This document shows positions 46,634 to 57,710 of a DNA stretch of 64,000 nt, in pieces. The stretch lies in NCBI GenBank assembly GCA_947561395.2, contig OX387186.1, positions 47,449,220-47,513,219 on the forward strand, written 5' to 3'. The position numbers and the translations under genes are program-made. This DNA is from Buxus sempervirens. Taxonomy: Eukaryota > Streptophyta > Magnoliopsida > Buxales > Buxaceae. Each line of letters begins with the position of its first letter. Position 1 is the stretch's first letter. The notes beneath the pieces are model-generated. The model ran no database searches and was not told where the DNA came from. It saw nothing but the letters and a program-made list of their open reading frames with translations.

Positions 46634-47293
46634 CTATTTAGGGCTGATACTGTCTGGCACGTGGGCATCGTCTAGGACTTTCATCAACACGTCCTTATGT
46701 TTTTTAGAATCAAACAAAAGGCGCATGATAGAGATCTGGGCAGGTGCTTTGTTTAATTGCTGAAGGAGATCATATTCTGGTGCGTAAACACTGTTGTGGA
46801 GCTTTATGATCTCCTCCTCAGGGGCCTTCCCCTTCTTTTTGTGGGTCTGTGGCACTTTAGTGGTCACTTCCTTCCCTTTCTCTCTTCTTCTTTTTTCTTC
46901 TTCCGTCTCTCCCTTTGGTGCGGGTGGGGGGTCAGTGTTCATATATCGACCAGATCGGGTGATCCGATCGATTTCTCTTTCAGTGGTAGTAATGGTGGAC
47001 TGGTGGTAAAGAGGTAATAGTTGGTAAGGTGGAGGTACAGCACTGTAAGAAGGAGGCTCAAGATGGAGTTGTGAAAGGTTAAAGGTGGGTGGTTCAAATG
47101 AGAGGTCCATTAGATTATTGTCCATCATATCAAAGATGTTCATAAGGGGTGGATCAAGGATAGAAGGAGGGTAGAAAAGTTCGGGTTCAGGGAGGTGGAA
47201 GTGCACCAGAGGGAGTCCAAAAAAGGTCTCTTCATCATCATCTCCTTCAATGACATGTACTTGTTGATGTACTGCCCTTTCTTGAAAGTACAT
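46634..47293 (-). pseudogene. Tat gag-pol linker
   Basis: An open stretch of about 220 residues lies between gag and protease. It has a Pro/Leu-rich first half, then RITRSGRYM, a Lys/Glu-rich run and EYDLLQQLNKAPAQISIMRLL, a conserved entry into the protease region of this lineage. There is a stop between it and gag at about 47300 and another at its end. Confidence 0.65.
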
Positions 47294-49294
47294 TCTGACA
47301 GTTTGCTTCGGTCACCCAATCAGTGAAGAGGGGTCAAACTGTACTTCACTGCCCTGGTCAATGATGATCTGATTCACAGGTCCACTAGCAGAAGCCTTAG
47401 AGTGGTATGGGAGAGGGTTTGTGGTTGTGCCCGTGGGTGGAGTCAGTGCTTCTGGTGCTGGGGGATCAACTGAGATCTTTTTACTATCAATTAGATCTTG
47501 GATGTTGTGCCTCAAATCCCAGCATTGATTTGTATGATGCCCGGGAGCGCAAGAATGGTACTCACACCTCTCTGCTGCATTGTAATTTCGTGAGTTAACC
47601 ATTCGGGGATTTGGAGGCTTGATCTGAAGGTACCCCTTCTTCAGCAGCATTGCCAACAACTCAGCCGGGGCATATGGCAGTGGTGTGAACACCTTTTTCA
47701 TTCTTGCCTTTGCTTCTTCTCTAGTTCTTCTTATGGGTTGGTATGCGGGTTGCCCCTGGCCTTGTGGTGTTACAGTCTCAGGCCTTTGAGAAAAGTGGTA
47801 TGACTGCGTCGGCTGTACATAGTTAATTGCCTGGGCTTCCTGCCTTCTGGGCTCTTGACCTTGGTTTCTGCTGTTCTGTCCTACTACCGGTCTTCTTTGT
47901 GTGGGACCCTGGCCACTACCGTCTATCTTACCAGCCCTTACAGTGTTCTCAATTCTATCTACTGTCAGAATCAGATTGTTAAAGTTGGAAGTGCTCTGCC
48001 CCAGTAGCAAGAAGAAGAATGGCTACCCAAGTGATGCTATGAACAAGGAAGTCATCTCCTGTTCGAGCAATGGCGGTTGGACCAAGGTTGCCAGTTCCTT
48101 CCAACGTTTGGCATATTCTCGCACTGATTCCTGATTCTTCTTTGTCAACCTCTGCAACTCTGCCCTGGTCTGCACAATCTAACTGTTCAAGCGGTACTGC
48201 TGAATAAATGTTTCCGCTAAGTCATTCCAGGTCTTAATCTTGGTTTTATCCAGACTCAAAAACCAAGTATAAGCTGCCCCAGTTAGTGACCTCTAGAAAA
48301 ATTGTACCATTATTTTCTCATCTTTAGCATATTGACACATATCTCCTGAATATGACCGCAGGTGATTTAATGGACATCCAGTGCCATCAAACTGATGCAA
48401 GTCGGGGCACTTGAATTTGGGAGGGAGCTGAACATTTGAAAAGAAACATAGGCTATCCAACGTAGCCTCACTGGGAACTGCAATAGGTCGCAATTGCTTC
48501 AACTCTTCCCACAGAACAGCTATCTCTGCTTTACTTTCTTCCTTTACTACCATCATATTTTCTTCAAACTGGACCTGCTGAGTCCTGTACCAATCTTCTT
48601 CTTGTCCCAGTTGGACAGGTGCGATAGTCTGAGCGAGAGGTACTGCATGTGGAGGCGGCTGTGGTTAGGGGTGCAACTCGGTCCGGGTAAACCTGAAACC
48701 GGCTCGAACCAAACCGACTTAAGTTCGGTTTTTTATAAATTCGGTTCGGTTTTGGTTCATAAAATTCTAATCTGAATTAGATCGGTTCGGTTTTGGGTTG
48801 AGTGGTCGGTTAAACCGAACCGAACCGAAACCAAACCGAATTATTATATATATATATTATATCAATATAAATTTACCTTCAAAGTTTAATAATATTACAA
48901 ACCCACCCATCTCTTAACTCGACAACACCTTTCCATTCCCCATTTCCAAACCCTAGCTTCTCAACCTCGTCACGCCCAAGTGACAACTGCTGACTGCCGA
49001 TCGCCGATGGTCACTGTGGAATCGTCTCCAACCCTTCATTAATTCTCCAAACTTCTCCATCAATGTTACATCCATGTGCGTTGATTTTTCGGTCTCCCCT
49101 CTGCGTGCTTTTGCCTTTTGTTTTACTTGACGGTGAAGAAAGTTTCATGAGTCCATAAAAGCAGAAGCTATTTGCCTGAAAGAGCGTCGTGTCCTAACTC
49201 CTAACTCTAAAGAATTTGATTAGCCAGTCGATTGCCTTCGCTATTTCTTTCGTTCCGAAGAAAACGAAAAAGGCAGAGAAGTTGGAATAAAGCA

Positions 49295-50067
49295 ATGTCT
49301 TATGTCCCTCCTCACCTCAGGACTTAAGTCTCATCTTCTGCAGCTCGAAGCTCCACCGCCACCAAAACTTCATCGGAAACCCTGGACAAAAATCCTCATT
49401 ATCAGTAAAATAATAACGCGACATCTTCTGCTCCTCTCTCCTGCTTCTCGAATGCTGCTCGCCGGACCTCCAGCAATCTGTCGTCATCGAGAGTGCTCTT
49501 GGTGCCCGAACCTATTTTCCACTAGGGGTGCAACTCGATTTGGTTCGGTCCGGGTTGATGTCAACCCAAAACCAAACCGAAAATATACATAGTTAAACCG
49601 AACCGAACCAACAAAACTGAAAACCGAACCGAAAATATATATAAAAACCAAAACTGAAACCGAACCGAACCGAACTACATGAAAACTATTCGGTTCGGTT
49701 CGGGTTAGACCAATATTCTTATCTTAAACAATGGTTTTTTGTAATATCCTTTAAGTTTAAAGATAAACTTTAAAAGTTTATCATATATTATATTATATAT
49801 ATATAAAACATATATTATATATTATAATATATATATATATATGAATTCGGTTCGGTTTCAGTTCGGTTCGGTTTAATCGAACATGAAACCCAAAACCGAA
49901 TCGACCTAGTTCGGTTTAGGGATTTTTGGACCGAAACCGAACCGAAGCACTATAAAACCGAACTGAAGTCGGTTCGGGTCGGTTCGGTTTTAACCAGACC
50001 GAGTTGCACCCCTATTTTCCACCAATGGAAACCGTCTGAAAGGGTTTTCCGTTTGAAGCTTGAACAG
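49295..50067 (+). pseudogene. Captured N-terminal exon of a host gene (MSYVPPHLR...), split by a nested hAT copy
   Basis: The ATG at 49295 starts MSYVPPHLR, then a Ser/Ala/Thr-rich stretch and VPEPIF. After the nested hAT element (49523-50014) the same frame resumes with QWKPSERVFRLKLEQ, followed by a donor-like CAG|GTCACT at 50067/50068. Ignoring the insertion and one target copy, the reading frame runs straight through the junction. Stops at 49325 and near 49397 show it is dead. The pattern recalls the N terminus of a plant DEAD-box RNA helicase family, but I recognise it only weakly. Sequence downstream (about 50100-50160) may be part of the next exon. Confidence 0.45.
49523..50014. mobile_element. 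Nested hAT MITE, 492 bp, same family as its host element
   Basis: Ends TAGGGGTGCAACTCG and the matching complement are flanked by TTTTCCAC at 49515-49522 and 50015-50022. Its subterminal GGTTCGGTT arms match those of the larger element. The middle is AT-rich with TATA repeats (49780-49845). Confidence 0.85.
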
Positions 50068-51200
50068 GTCACTTGTGAGTTTTTGTTTCTTCCTTTCTTT
50101 AGGATGAGGGTTGAATTGGATCAAATCACTTTCAACTGGGCTCGACAGAGGCTCTTCATTTCCACCTCCATTATTAGGTTACGATCATTAGGAAGCATTA
50201 ATGTCATTAGGAAGCATTAATGGCGACGGGATCAGATGATCTGAATGCCTCTCTGTCCTATCTTAAAAATTCATTAACACTTTGCAAGGACTTGATTCTA
50301 TGATTGGAAGAAGACAAATGTGATACAACACATGGGACCCTTTTTTTTTTTTTTTTTTTGCTTCTGCATTATCACATTCACATGCGTCAAGATCAAAATC
50401 CCATAAATCTCTATATATCTATAAGGTGCCTAATCTTGCCAGGACAGTTCCTCAGATGCACATGGCAAGCTTGAACCTGAATCAAATTGATCCCATGAAA
50501 ATCGGTTCGGTTCGGTTTAGATTTCGGTTTTTTTAATTAATTTTGGTTCGGTTTTCGGTTTTACATTTTCGGGTTAGAGTTCGGTTTGGTTCGGTTTTGG
50601 GTTGAGTATATATAATTTTGGTTCGGTTTTGGATTAACATCAACCCGGACCAAACCGAACCGAGTTGCACCCCTAGCTGTGGTACCATCGGAGGTGGGTG
50701 TATAGGGTATGGTGGCGGAACTTCAACTTGCTGTGGGAAGTGGGGCTGCTGAGCTATTGGTGCTGTAGGTGGCACTTGCCTTAATTCTCTTAATTTTGTC
50801 ATCAGATTTTGAATGATGGTGCTCATACTGTCAATCCTTTGCTGCATCTCATTCATGACTTGTGTCTGACTGGCTTCCGCTGGGTACTGTTCTGGTAGTG
50901 TCTGATCTTCTTGATGTTCCATTTTTGTCCTTGTCCTTGATCTTAGCAAATACAGACTTCGAGGAGCTATTTTGGTACCTGCTTGAAATAATAATCAAAT
51001 ATTAGTACAATTTTAAATGATTGGTATTATTAAATCGAATATATATATATATATTTTGGTTTAATTTTTAGCTGTCTTTAAAATAACAAAGGAGAAGAAC
51101 ATGATTACAGATCTATTTTAATTGTCCTGAGATAGTTGGGAAAGAGAACCCAAAGGAATCAAAGACTGATCTATTTCAGAACCCTATACTGATCTATTTT

Positions 51201-51505
51201 AGCCAAACTGCTGGGAGAGAGAACCTTAAACCTGATCTATTTAGTCAAATGGCTGGGAGAGAGAACCCTAAACTTGATCTATTTTAGCCAAACTGCTGGG
51301 AGAGGGAACCCGAAACTAAACTGGTCTGTTTTAGCCAAACGGCTGGGAGAGGGAACCCAGAATTAAACTGGTCTGTTTTAGCCAAACGGTTAGGAGAGGG
51401 AACCCGGAATTAAACTGGTCTGTTTTAGCCAAACGGCTAGGAGAGGGAACCCAGAATTAAACTGGTCTGTTTTAGCCAAACGGCTGGGAGAGGGAACCCG
51501 AAGTT
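51201..51505. repeat. Seven tandem units of 43-47 bp in the Tat 5' region
   Basis: The unit TTTTAGCCAAACGGCTGGGA plus GAGGGAACCC recurs at about 51201, 51243, 51286, 51333, 51380, 51427 and 51474. Each contains a small palindrome (AGCC/GGCT around AAAC). It lies between gag (50949) and the remnant of the 5' leader of the minus-strand element. Confidence 0.8.
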
Positions 51506-51595
51506 AAAAGGTTTGTTTGAACTCAATATCACGGGGTTGGACCATGTAAAGTCTCCACAGGGGGTGAGTTGAAAAACAACACCCGGGTGTACCTC

Positions 51596-52056
51596 AGCTA
51601 GCGGCGTTGGTGCCCAATTTCAGCTAGTAGTTTCCGGGCGTACCTTAGCTAGTCGTTGGCTTAATTACCATTGAATTTAGCGCCTAACAACGGGGAAGGC
51701 TATGCCAGGACAATCCTCCACCAATATTCTGCCTTAAATACCAGTGGCTTCAGTGCCCCAAAACTTCGGCTAGGGATACCCGAGCGTGCCTTAGCTAATC
51801 GCTGGTTTAATTACCATTGACTTTGGCACCTCTCAACAGGGTATGCTATGCCAGGATGATCTTCCACCAATATTCTGTCTTAAATACCAGTGACTTTAGT
51901 GCCCTAAAACTTCAGCTAGGGATACCTAGGCGTGCCTTAGCTAGTTGTTGGCTTAATTGCCTTTGACTTTAGCGCCTCTCAACGGGGTATGTTATGCCAA
52001 GACGATCCTCCACCAATATTCTGGCTTAAATACCAGTGGCTTCAGTGCCCTAAAAG
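51596..52056. repeat. Three tandem units of ~147 bp
   Basis: The words CAGCTAGGGATACC, GTGCCTTAGCTA, TTAATTACCATTGA and CCACCAATATTCTG recur in order with a period of about 147 bp. Long tandem repeats in untranslated regions are common in Tat/Ogre elements. The rest, 52057-52880, has no gene. Confidence 0.75.
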
Positions 52057-52594
52057 GTTGACCAAATGTCCTTGAAAAAATACAAACTGGTGTGATAGGA
52101 GCTCAAATGGTTGGGTGCTTAGAACACTTGCTAGGTTTCAAGATTCTTTTGATTTCAATGAGTGAATCAAATCAAGTGTTCTGATTTGATTTAAATTTAT
52201 GTCTGGTTTGTTAAGTTTAATTTTGGGATCACTGTAGTTCTATTTCAGATCTAAATATTAGCTTTGTTTAGTTCCTATCACCTAATTCATTGTCTCTCTT
52301 TTCACCTGATTATATTTTCAGAACAGTAAATTGACAACCTTCTTTCATCTCCGTATCATATCTAATTTCTGTAATTTTATTGGCTGTTCTGTTATTGAAA
52401 ATTGCATTCTGCTCATACTTTCATTTAGTCTTAATAAGAAGTTCATCTACTCTAATTGAGATCACTTTTAGTTTAGCTTATTCATTCTGTTAGTTCTACT
52501 TTTATAATACAGTTTAGTTATTTATATGGATATATCATTGCTGGTCTATTATCTGAATTATAGATCTCAAAAGTTTGGTATACAGTCTATCCTT

Positions 52595-52709
52595 ATTTTT
52601 TTTTTTTGATCAGTAAATGATAGATATATTATATAAATAGAAGCAGAAATAGCATACAAACATAGGTACACAAAGAGTGTACCAGAAACTATAGCCTACT
52701 GACGCCTAA
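52595..52709 (-). mobile_element. 5'-truncated LINE 3' end, 115 bp
   Basis: A T run followed by GATCAGTAAATGATAG and TATTATATAAATAGAAG is flanked by the 17-bp duplication GTATACAGTCTATCCTT (52578-52594 and 52710-52726). The long perfect duplication and terminal A run on the minus strand fit target-primed insertion of an L1 tail. Confidence 0.75.
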
Positions 52710-52879
52710 GTATACAGTCTATCCTTTAAACAGCTAACTTCTGTTCATCTGATTTTGTATTTAGTTTCAGAACACAATTTTTTAACAACAGCATTGAATG
52801 AAACAAATAAGTATTCCGGTTTGCTAAAAGGTCAATATGAGTACTCAGGCAAGAACAATCCGCTGATGATGGAGTTGGA

Positions 52880-53726
52880 TTGACGACAGCAATATCGTTT
52901 GAACAGCCAGATGGTTCAAACAAGGGTAGAGCTGCAAAGGTTAGCAAAGAAGAATCATGAATCAGTTCGGGACTATGCTAAGAGATGGAAAGAGCTGGCA
53001 ACACTAGTCCAGCCACTACTGCTAGAACAAGAGATGGCGTCTTTGTTTATAGCATCACTTGGTCAACCTTTCTTCACTCTATTACTGGGGAAAAGTTCTG
53101 CAAGTTTCAATGACTTGATTTTGACAGCCGACAGAATTGAAGATGCAGTAAGGTCAGGAAAGATAGATAGTAGTGGGCAAAATGCCACTCAGAGGAGACC
53201 AATGGCGAATCAAAGCAATAGAAGCCAGGTGCAGGAGCAACCATGGAGAACTGAAGGGCAGGCAGTGAACTATGTTCAACCTACTCAACCTTATCACATC
53301 TCCCAGAGGTCCCTGACAACAGCTCCACAGAATCAGGGACAAATGGCCGTACCATATCAGGGTCCACCAAGAAGGACAAGAAAAGAAATGGAAGCAAGGT
53401 TGAAAAGAGTATTCACTCCACTTCCCTACACACCAGCTAAGTTACTACCCACATTACTGAAAGGAGGGTATTTGCAAATCAAGCCGCCAAATCCTAGAAC
53501 ATTCATCGGCAAGAATTACAATCCTAATGAGAGATGTGAGTACCACTCAAGGGCACCGGGACATGACACCAACAGATGTTGGGATCTGAGGCATGATATC
53601 CAAGACTTGATTGATCAGAAACGCCTCACCGTGGACCCTCCTACTCCAACCAACACACTAGCCACTGCTGTGACTCAAAACCCTCTTCCAGATCACAAGG
53701 GGGCATCTTCAAGCGGGACAAGTTGA
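52880..53726 (+). pseudogene. Plus-strand Tat gag fragment
   Basis: This open stretch is clearly homologous to the minus-strand gag at 47312-48190. It has QRLAKKNHESVRDYAKRWKE, SASFNDLILTADRIEDAVRS, KRVFTPLPYTPAKLLPTLL and the zinc-finger-like CEYHSRAPGHDTNRC. It starts abruptly within the capsid region and ends at a stop after SSGTS. No protease, RT or integrase follows on the plus strand; instead there is untranslated sequence to a polypurine tract at 57636. It is therefore an internally deleted Tat derivative in opposite orientation to its neighbour. Confidence 0.8.
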
Positions 53727-54985
53727 AGAAATCAAGCAAGGTTGCAAGGCGCAACCAACTCTTGGACACGATTCTCCTCCAAGTCCACCATTTCGAGGCT
53801 AAGTTAAATTTTATTTTTATTGCACCGACCATCTCGAGCGAGATCAGTCATTTTGTAATTGTTTTTGCATACCTTTACTTTCATGCAAACTTTAAAAACT
53901 TTTGAAAAAAAAATAAATAAGAAAAGAAAAAAATTGGCAAGTGTTTGGTCGATGATGACATCGCTCTGAGACCACCACCCTTTCGGCATGACCATGATCA
54001 TGGAAAGATGCCAAGTTGCTCAAAGGTGTCTTCAGCTGGGTGCAATATATTGCTCCCATGAGAACCTTTACTGAGCCAGTGGCCATCCGTTCCTGATCCA
54101 GACCCTGATTTTCCTTCCACACCTATCTTTACATTGGGCTAGAGCGATCCCTGAGAGCAAAGAGAGGAAAAGAAAAAGAACGAAAAAGTGCCTAAACCAG
54201 CTAAGGGTCAAGGCTGACTTTTGCATCATGTCTTTGAGAAAGGATGAGAGAGGCCATCCTTCTGCATCCTGAATCAATAATCGCTAGTCAAACACTTTGG
54301 GCTTGTTCGTGTTATTCAAATACCCATATTGTGTCCAGCCACCCCACACTGGGGCAGAGCCAAAAAGAATAACAACAAAGGGAAGCAAACTATTCTTGAA
54401 CTAAATTTGCATCGAATACCTAAACCAAGTTATCACAACTTCTGCAAAATGATGAAAGGTCATCCTTGCTTTAATCTATCAAGTCTTCAAAACAAAATCC
54501 CTAGTCAAATCAGTTGAGCCTAATTTTTTTTCTAACCCATTGAGCCATAGTGCTTGGTATGAAAGAAGAAAAAGAAAAAAAAACAAGGATGTGCAAAAAC
54601 GAAGCAAAAAGAAAACAGAAAGCACACTAGGGCATACAAATCAAGGCGGACACCCAAAGCAAATGAAAGAAAAGGCCAAGGAAAAGGCGAAGGTCGCAAA
54701 AGACCCAAAAAGAAAATGAAAGAAAATGAAAAGGCATTGACAAGGCCCAAGCAGTCAAGAAAAGGTTCAAAACATGACTCAACCCATTTGTAAAACTTTG
54801 AGCCATCTTCCCTTTCTTTCAAAAACCAAGACCTCGGACTTCGTTTCATCCTATGAGAAAGTCCTTTTTGATTGCAGAAAATGTGACATTTGGATCTATG
54901 TAGATCAGTGAAGAAGGAATTCAAAAGAAGAATTAGCTTTAGCAAGACACAAATCGTTAACCTAAGAAACACAAGAACTTGAGAT
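53727..54985 (+). other. 3' region of the plus-strand Tat derivative, left part
   Basis: Adenine-rich, no gene seen. Words such as CCACCCCACACTGGGGCAGAG suggest retained element sequence. The minus-strand frames here have no recognisable domain. Confidence 0.45.
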
Positions 54986-54989
54986 TTAT

Positions 54990-56026
54990 ATCTGAAAGAG
55001 TAGAGGACTACTCTTAAGGTCCACGATCTATAACAATTCAGAATTGAACAATGTGGAAACAGTACACAAAGAATTATACGAGGAAACCTGGATCCAGATC
55101 CAGGAAAACCTCGAGTCTATATGAGGCGACTAACCCTTCAAAATCCACTATTGAATGAGAAGACAATTACAAAGGAGTACATACTTAACCTTTACAATTT
55201 GACTCACTCAATAGCAATCCACAGTTCGAATCCACGAACTGCTACACAGCTTGAATCCACAAGCTGCAGAACACGATCAGTCCAGATCGCAAACAATCAC
55301 TCACCAGTGATCCACAGTTCGAATCCACGAACTGCAACACAGCTTGAATCCACAAGCTGCAGGACACGATCAATCCAGATCGCAGCAATCCTCTCAGAAT
55401 CCACTGAGACGATCCAATGCAGTAGGAATCCACCTACGCATCAATCAAGGCCGATCACCAGTCCAGGCGATCACACGATCAGATGAAGTTCCGAATTGAA
55501 GAAGAATCCTCTGTCTTCAATTCCAGGCGATCTATCTCAGATCTCCCCCTCACTCGATCGCCGACTCTCTAAAGAAGATTTGATCGAATCTCAAACACCT
55601 CAAGATTCGAAAAACCAAATGATCCAAAGAAAAAGTCTCGATTAAAAATTACAACTCGTCTATTTAAAGAATAAAACACAAATCGCGTCGAGCGCTGGTA
55701 GCGTCGTGAAGCGATCGATGTAGACGGCTGGTGGCGAACTCAAGTCCCGTTCAGAGTAAGTTGAATCAGTTAAAAGCGCGCTGCTAGTGGGAGAGTACGC
55801 GGCAGGTGCACGAACCTTTCTTTCAAAACACGAATTCCCTTATGCGCTGCCAGCGGGGTGGCAGCGGCGTGGTAGCAGTGTGGTGGCATCAACTTCTTCT
55901 TCTTTACTAAATTCACTGAATTTTCATTGTTTAATCTGCACATCTTGAAGCTTCATTAGAAGACATAATTTGTCAATCATTTGCCATAACAGGAGTGTGA
56001 GTTTTCACACTTACAATATCCCATCA
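54990..56026 (-). mobile_element. Copia-like 5' LTR remnant nested in the Tat derivative
   Basis: Read on the minus strand, the sequence starts near TGATGGGATATTGTAAG (56026), has a TTTAAATAG TATA-like word at about 55662-55670 and ends near GTTTCCACA (55051). After that comes ATTGTTATAGATCGTGG (about 55016-55032), close to the initiator-Met primer-binding form found in copia elements. Its end region aligns with that of the LTR at 26109-26950. The downstream leader contains about ten constant-loop hairpins (55087-55523). Outer limits and target duplication are not settled. Confidence 0.6.
55087..55523 (-). repeat. Array of constant-loop, variable-stem hairpins
   Basis: On the plus strand the loop AATCCA or AGTCCA is bracketed by fully paired arms that differ: CAGTTCG/CGAACTG (55222 and 55315), CAGCTTG/CAAGCTG (55247 and 55340), CGATC/GATCG (55274 and 55367), TCTCAG/CTGAGA (55392) and GTAGG/CCTAC (55422). 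A 10-bp stem GAATTGAAGA/TCTTCAATTC around an AATCC-containing loop lies at 55493-55523, and CCTGGA/TCCAGG around TCCAGA at 55087-55104. ATCAC/GTGAT around TCACCA (55296) is a variant. Part of the array is a tandem duplication of ~93 bp. In the LTR orientation (minus) the loop reads TGGATT and the array lies downstream of the TATA-like word. Confidence 0.85.
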
Positions 56027-57635
56027 TTTCTTAGACTTAAAATTCGGCCAATGTTTCATCCTATTTTAAAGACCTCTTAGATCTAAAGGGCATGATGCAT
56101 GAAAGTCAGTTTAAACCCTTAAACTGGGGCAGGCACTAACCTCGGGGAGAAAAAGAAAGGGAAAGCCTTCAATTGCAAAATCTTGAAACCACTTAAGACT
56201 GGATCAAAGTGAGAAAAATTAGAACTGGGGCTGGGAAAGCATTCCTTGAGATGATCCTCATTTTAAGCCTTTGTAGAACCTGCAAGAGTCAATGACGGCA
56301 CAAGTCAAGAAATTCATGAGAAAGCGTGTCAGGCACACTGTCTCAAAACACCTCAAGCTAATAAGGCAATTTACCATGGTCATTGGTCTTGCCTTTCCCT
56401 TTTAAGCACTTGCACAAAGTTTCTAAGAAAAATTTTTTTTTTGAAAAAAAGAAAAAAATTTGTTTTCATTTCATTCCTACGCATTCACACACAAAAATAA
56501 CCAAGTAAGCTACAAGTGCTTACATTTTGAATTTCAGATACCTCACTATTATCTTGAGAAATTTGCAGGCCCATGCAAGGTGGGAAATCAAATGGTTTTG
56601 ATACTGGAGCTAAAAAAAAAAGAGCAAACAGGCAAAGGGAAAGAGAAGAAAACAAGGGGAATCCGCCACAAAGAAGATGAGTACACTCAAAAGGACACAC
56701 AAGCTTCTCATCCAAAACCCCACCAGAGAATGCCGAAAAGAAAGCAAGAGAGGTGACACCTTCCTCTACAAATGCCTAGTGGAATTTTCCTTGTCAAGAA
56801 GAAGTGATTACCCAACAGAAGAAGAATACCAATTGAAGAGAGAGACATTGTCAAAACATGAAAACCTCAAATAGGCGAAAGAACGGCGCCATTCTACATA
56901 GAGACACACTGGGTGAAACAGAATGACAGATGAGAAATTTCCAGAAGAATTTTCCTTTAAAATGGAGTCTTACAAATCCCAGTGGAGAATCATCAAGGAC
57001 AATAAAGCTCAGGCAAGCTCAAGAACAAGAGGAGAAGACGTGTTTTGAAGATTTAAAGGGCAGAGAAGGCCCTCGTGTAATTTTCATTTTCCCACTTTTG
57101 TATCATAGGATTTGAACCAGGATTCGGATTTCCTCGGTGTGTTGGGCAGCAGTGACTCTTAGCCAAATAGCTTTAGGGGGTAGTGCACCTACATGGGGGA
57201 TAAAGAACTTCAAACTTAAAAAAAAAAGTAATAATAATAATAATAAATAAAATAAAATAAATAATAAAAAAAAGAAAGAAGAAGAAGAAAAGAGAGTGAA
57301 TAAATCTGAAAAGATAAAAGAAGAAGTAAAAAGTCAATGGAACAAACAAGAAGAAAAGAGCATTTTTGCATCAACGCCGAAACAAGTCGGTGAGTCTAAG
57401 TCCAACCCATCATTTTCAACTTAAATTAAACAAGGGGAACAATTCCAAACGCCCAATGGCAAGGAAGTTCCCCAGAACTAGGAAGTGAGCCAAAGCAATG
57501 TAGAGCTTGCACCGGCACTTCCGCATCTTTGAAAACATTAAAGGACTTGAGTCATCGATTATGTTGACAGAAATGAAAAATGCAAAAATAGGGTTCTTTT
57601 TATTCTTTGTCATTCATCACCTTGGTGACTCTGAC
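56027..57635 (+). other. 3' region of the plus-strand Tat derivative, right part
   Basis: No gene seen. The 57370-57390 part (GCATCAACGCCGAAACA) is the complement of 36932-36950 in the minus-strand element. An AATAAT/AAATA-rich microsatellite lies at 57228-57280. Confidence 0.5.
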
Positions 57636-57648
57636 AAAGAGGGGCAGC
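57636..57648 (+). other. Polypurine tract of the plus-strand Tat derivative
   Basis: AAAGAGGGGCAGC immediately precedes the LTR start TGTCAGCACC. It is identical to the tract at 36675-36687 on the other strand. Confidence 0.75.
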
Positions 57649-57710
57649 TGTCAGCACCCCATTTTTGCACTATAAAATTGCCCAAAAAGCATATCTTAAA
57701 CCGGCATATA

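Larger units (their letters stand above)
48666..50675. mobile_element. hAT-type non-autonomous transposon, 2010 bp
   Basis: Ends are TAGGGGTGCAACTCGG and its exact complement, flanked by GCTGTGGT at 48658-48665 and 50676-50683, an 8-bp duplication typical of hAT elements. Subterminal regions are long inverted stretches of GGTTCGGTTTT- and AACCGAACCG-like words. There is no transposase. The interior holds a captured host-gene 5' region (about 48900-50160) and a nested smaller member of the same family (49523-50014). The element disrupts Tat gag. Confidence 0.85.
47312..50949 (-). pseudogene. Tat gag gene, split by a hAT element and stops
   Basis: Gag forms the virus-like particle core. The N-terminal part (50949 to about 50684) has MEHQEDQTLPEQYP and a Pro-rich end. 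It is interrupted at 50683/48658 by the hAT insertion and continues from 48657 with LPPKFKCPDLHQFDGTGCP and HLRSYSGDMCQYAKDE. After a stop at about 48293 comes the capsid-like part, and then 48010-47312 with the zinc-finger-like CEYHSCAPGHHTNQC (CX2HX6HX4C), the form seen in Tat gag proteins. At least two stops and one frame change are present besides the insertion. The plus-strand fragment at 52880-53726 is a paralogue. Confidence 0.85.

Noticed and set aside
55222-55440. CRISPR-like look of short repeats with variable neighbours
   Set aside because: The constant part is only six bases, the variable parts pair with each other, and the sequence is a plant LTR; no cas genes or regular spacers.
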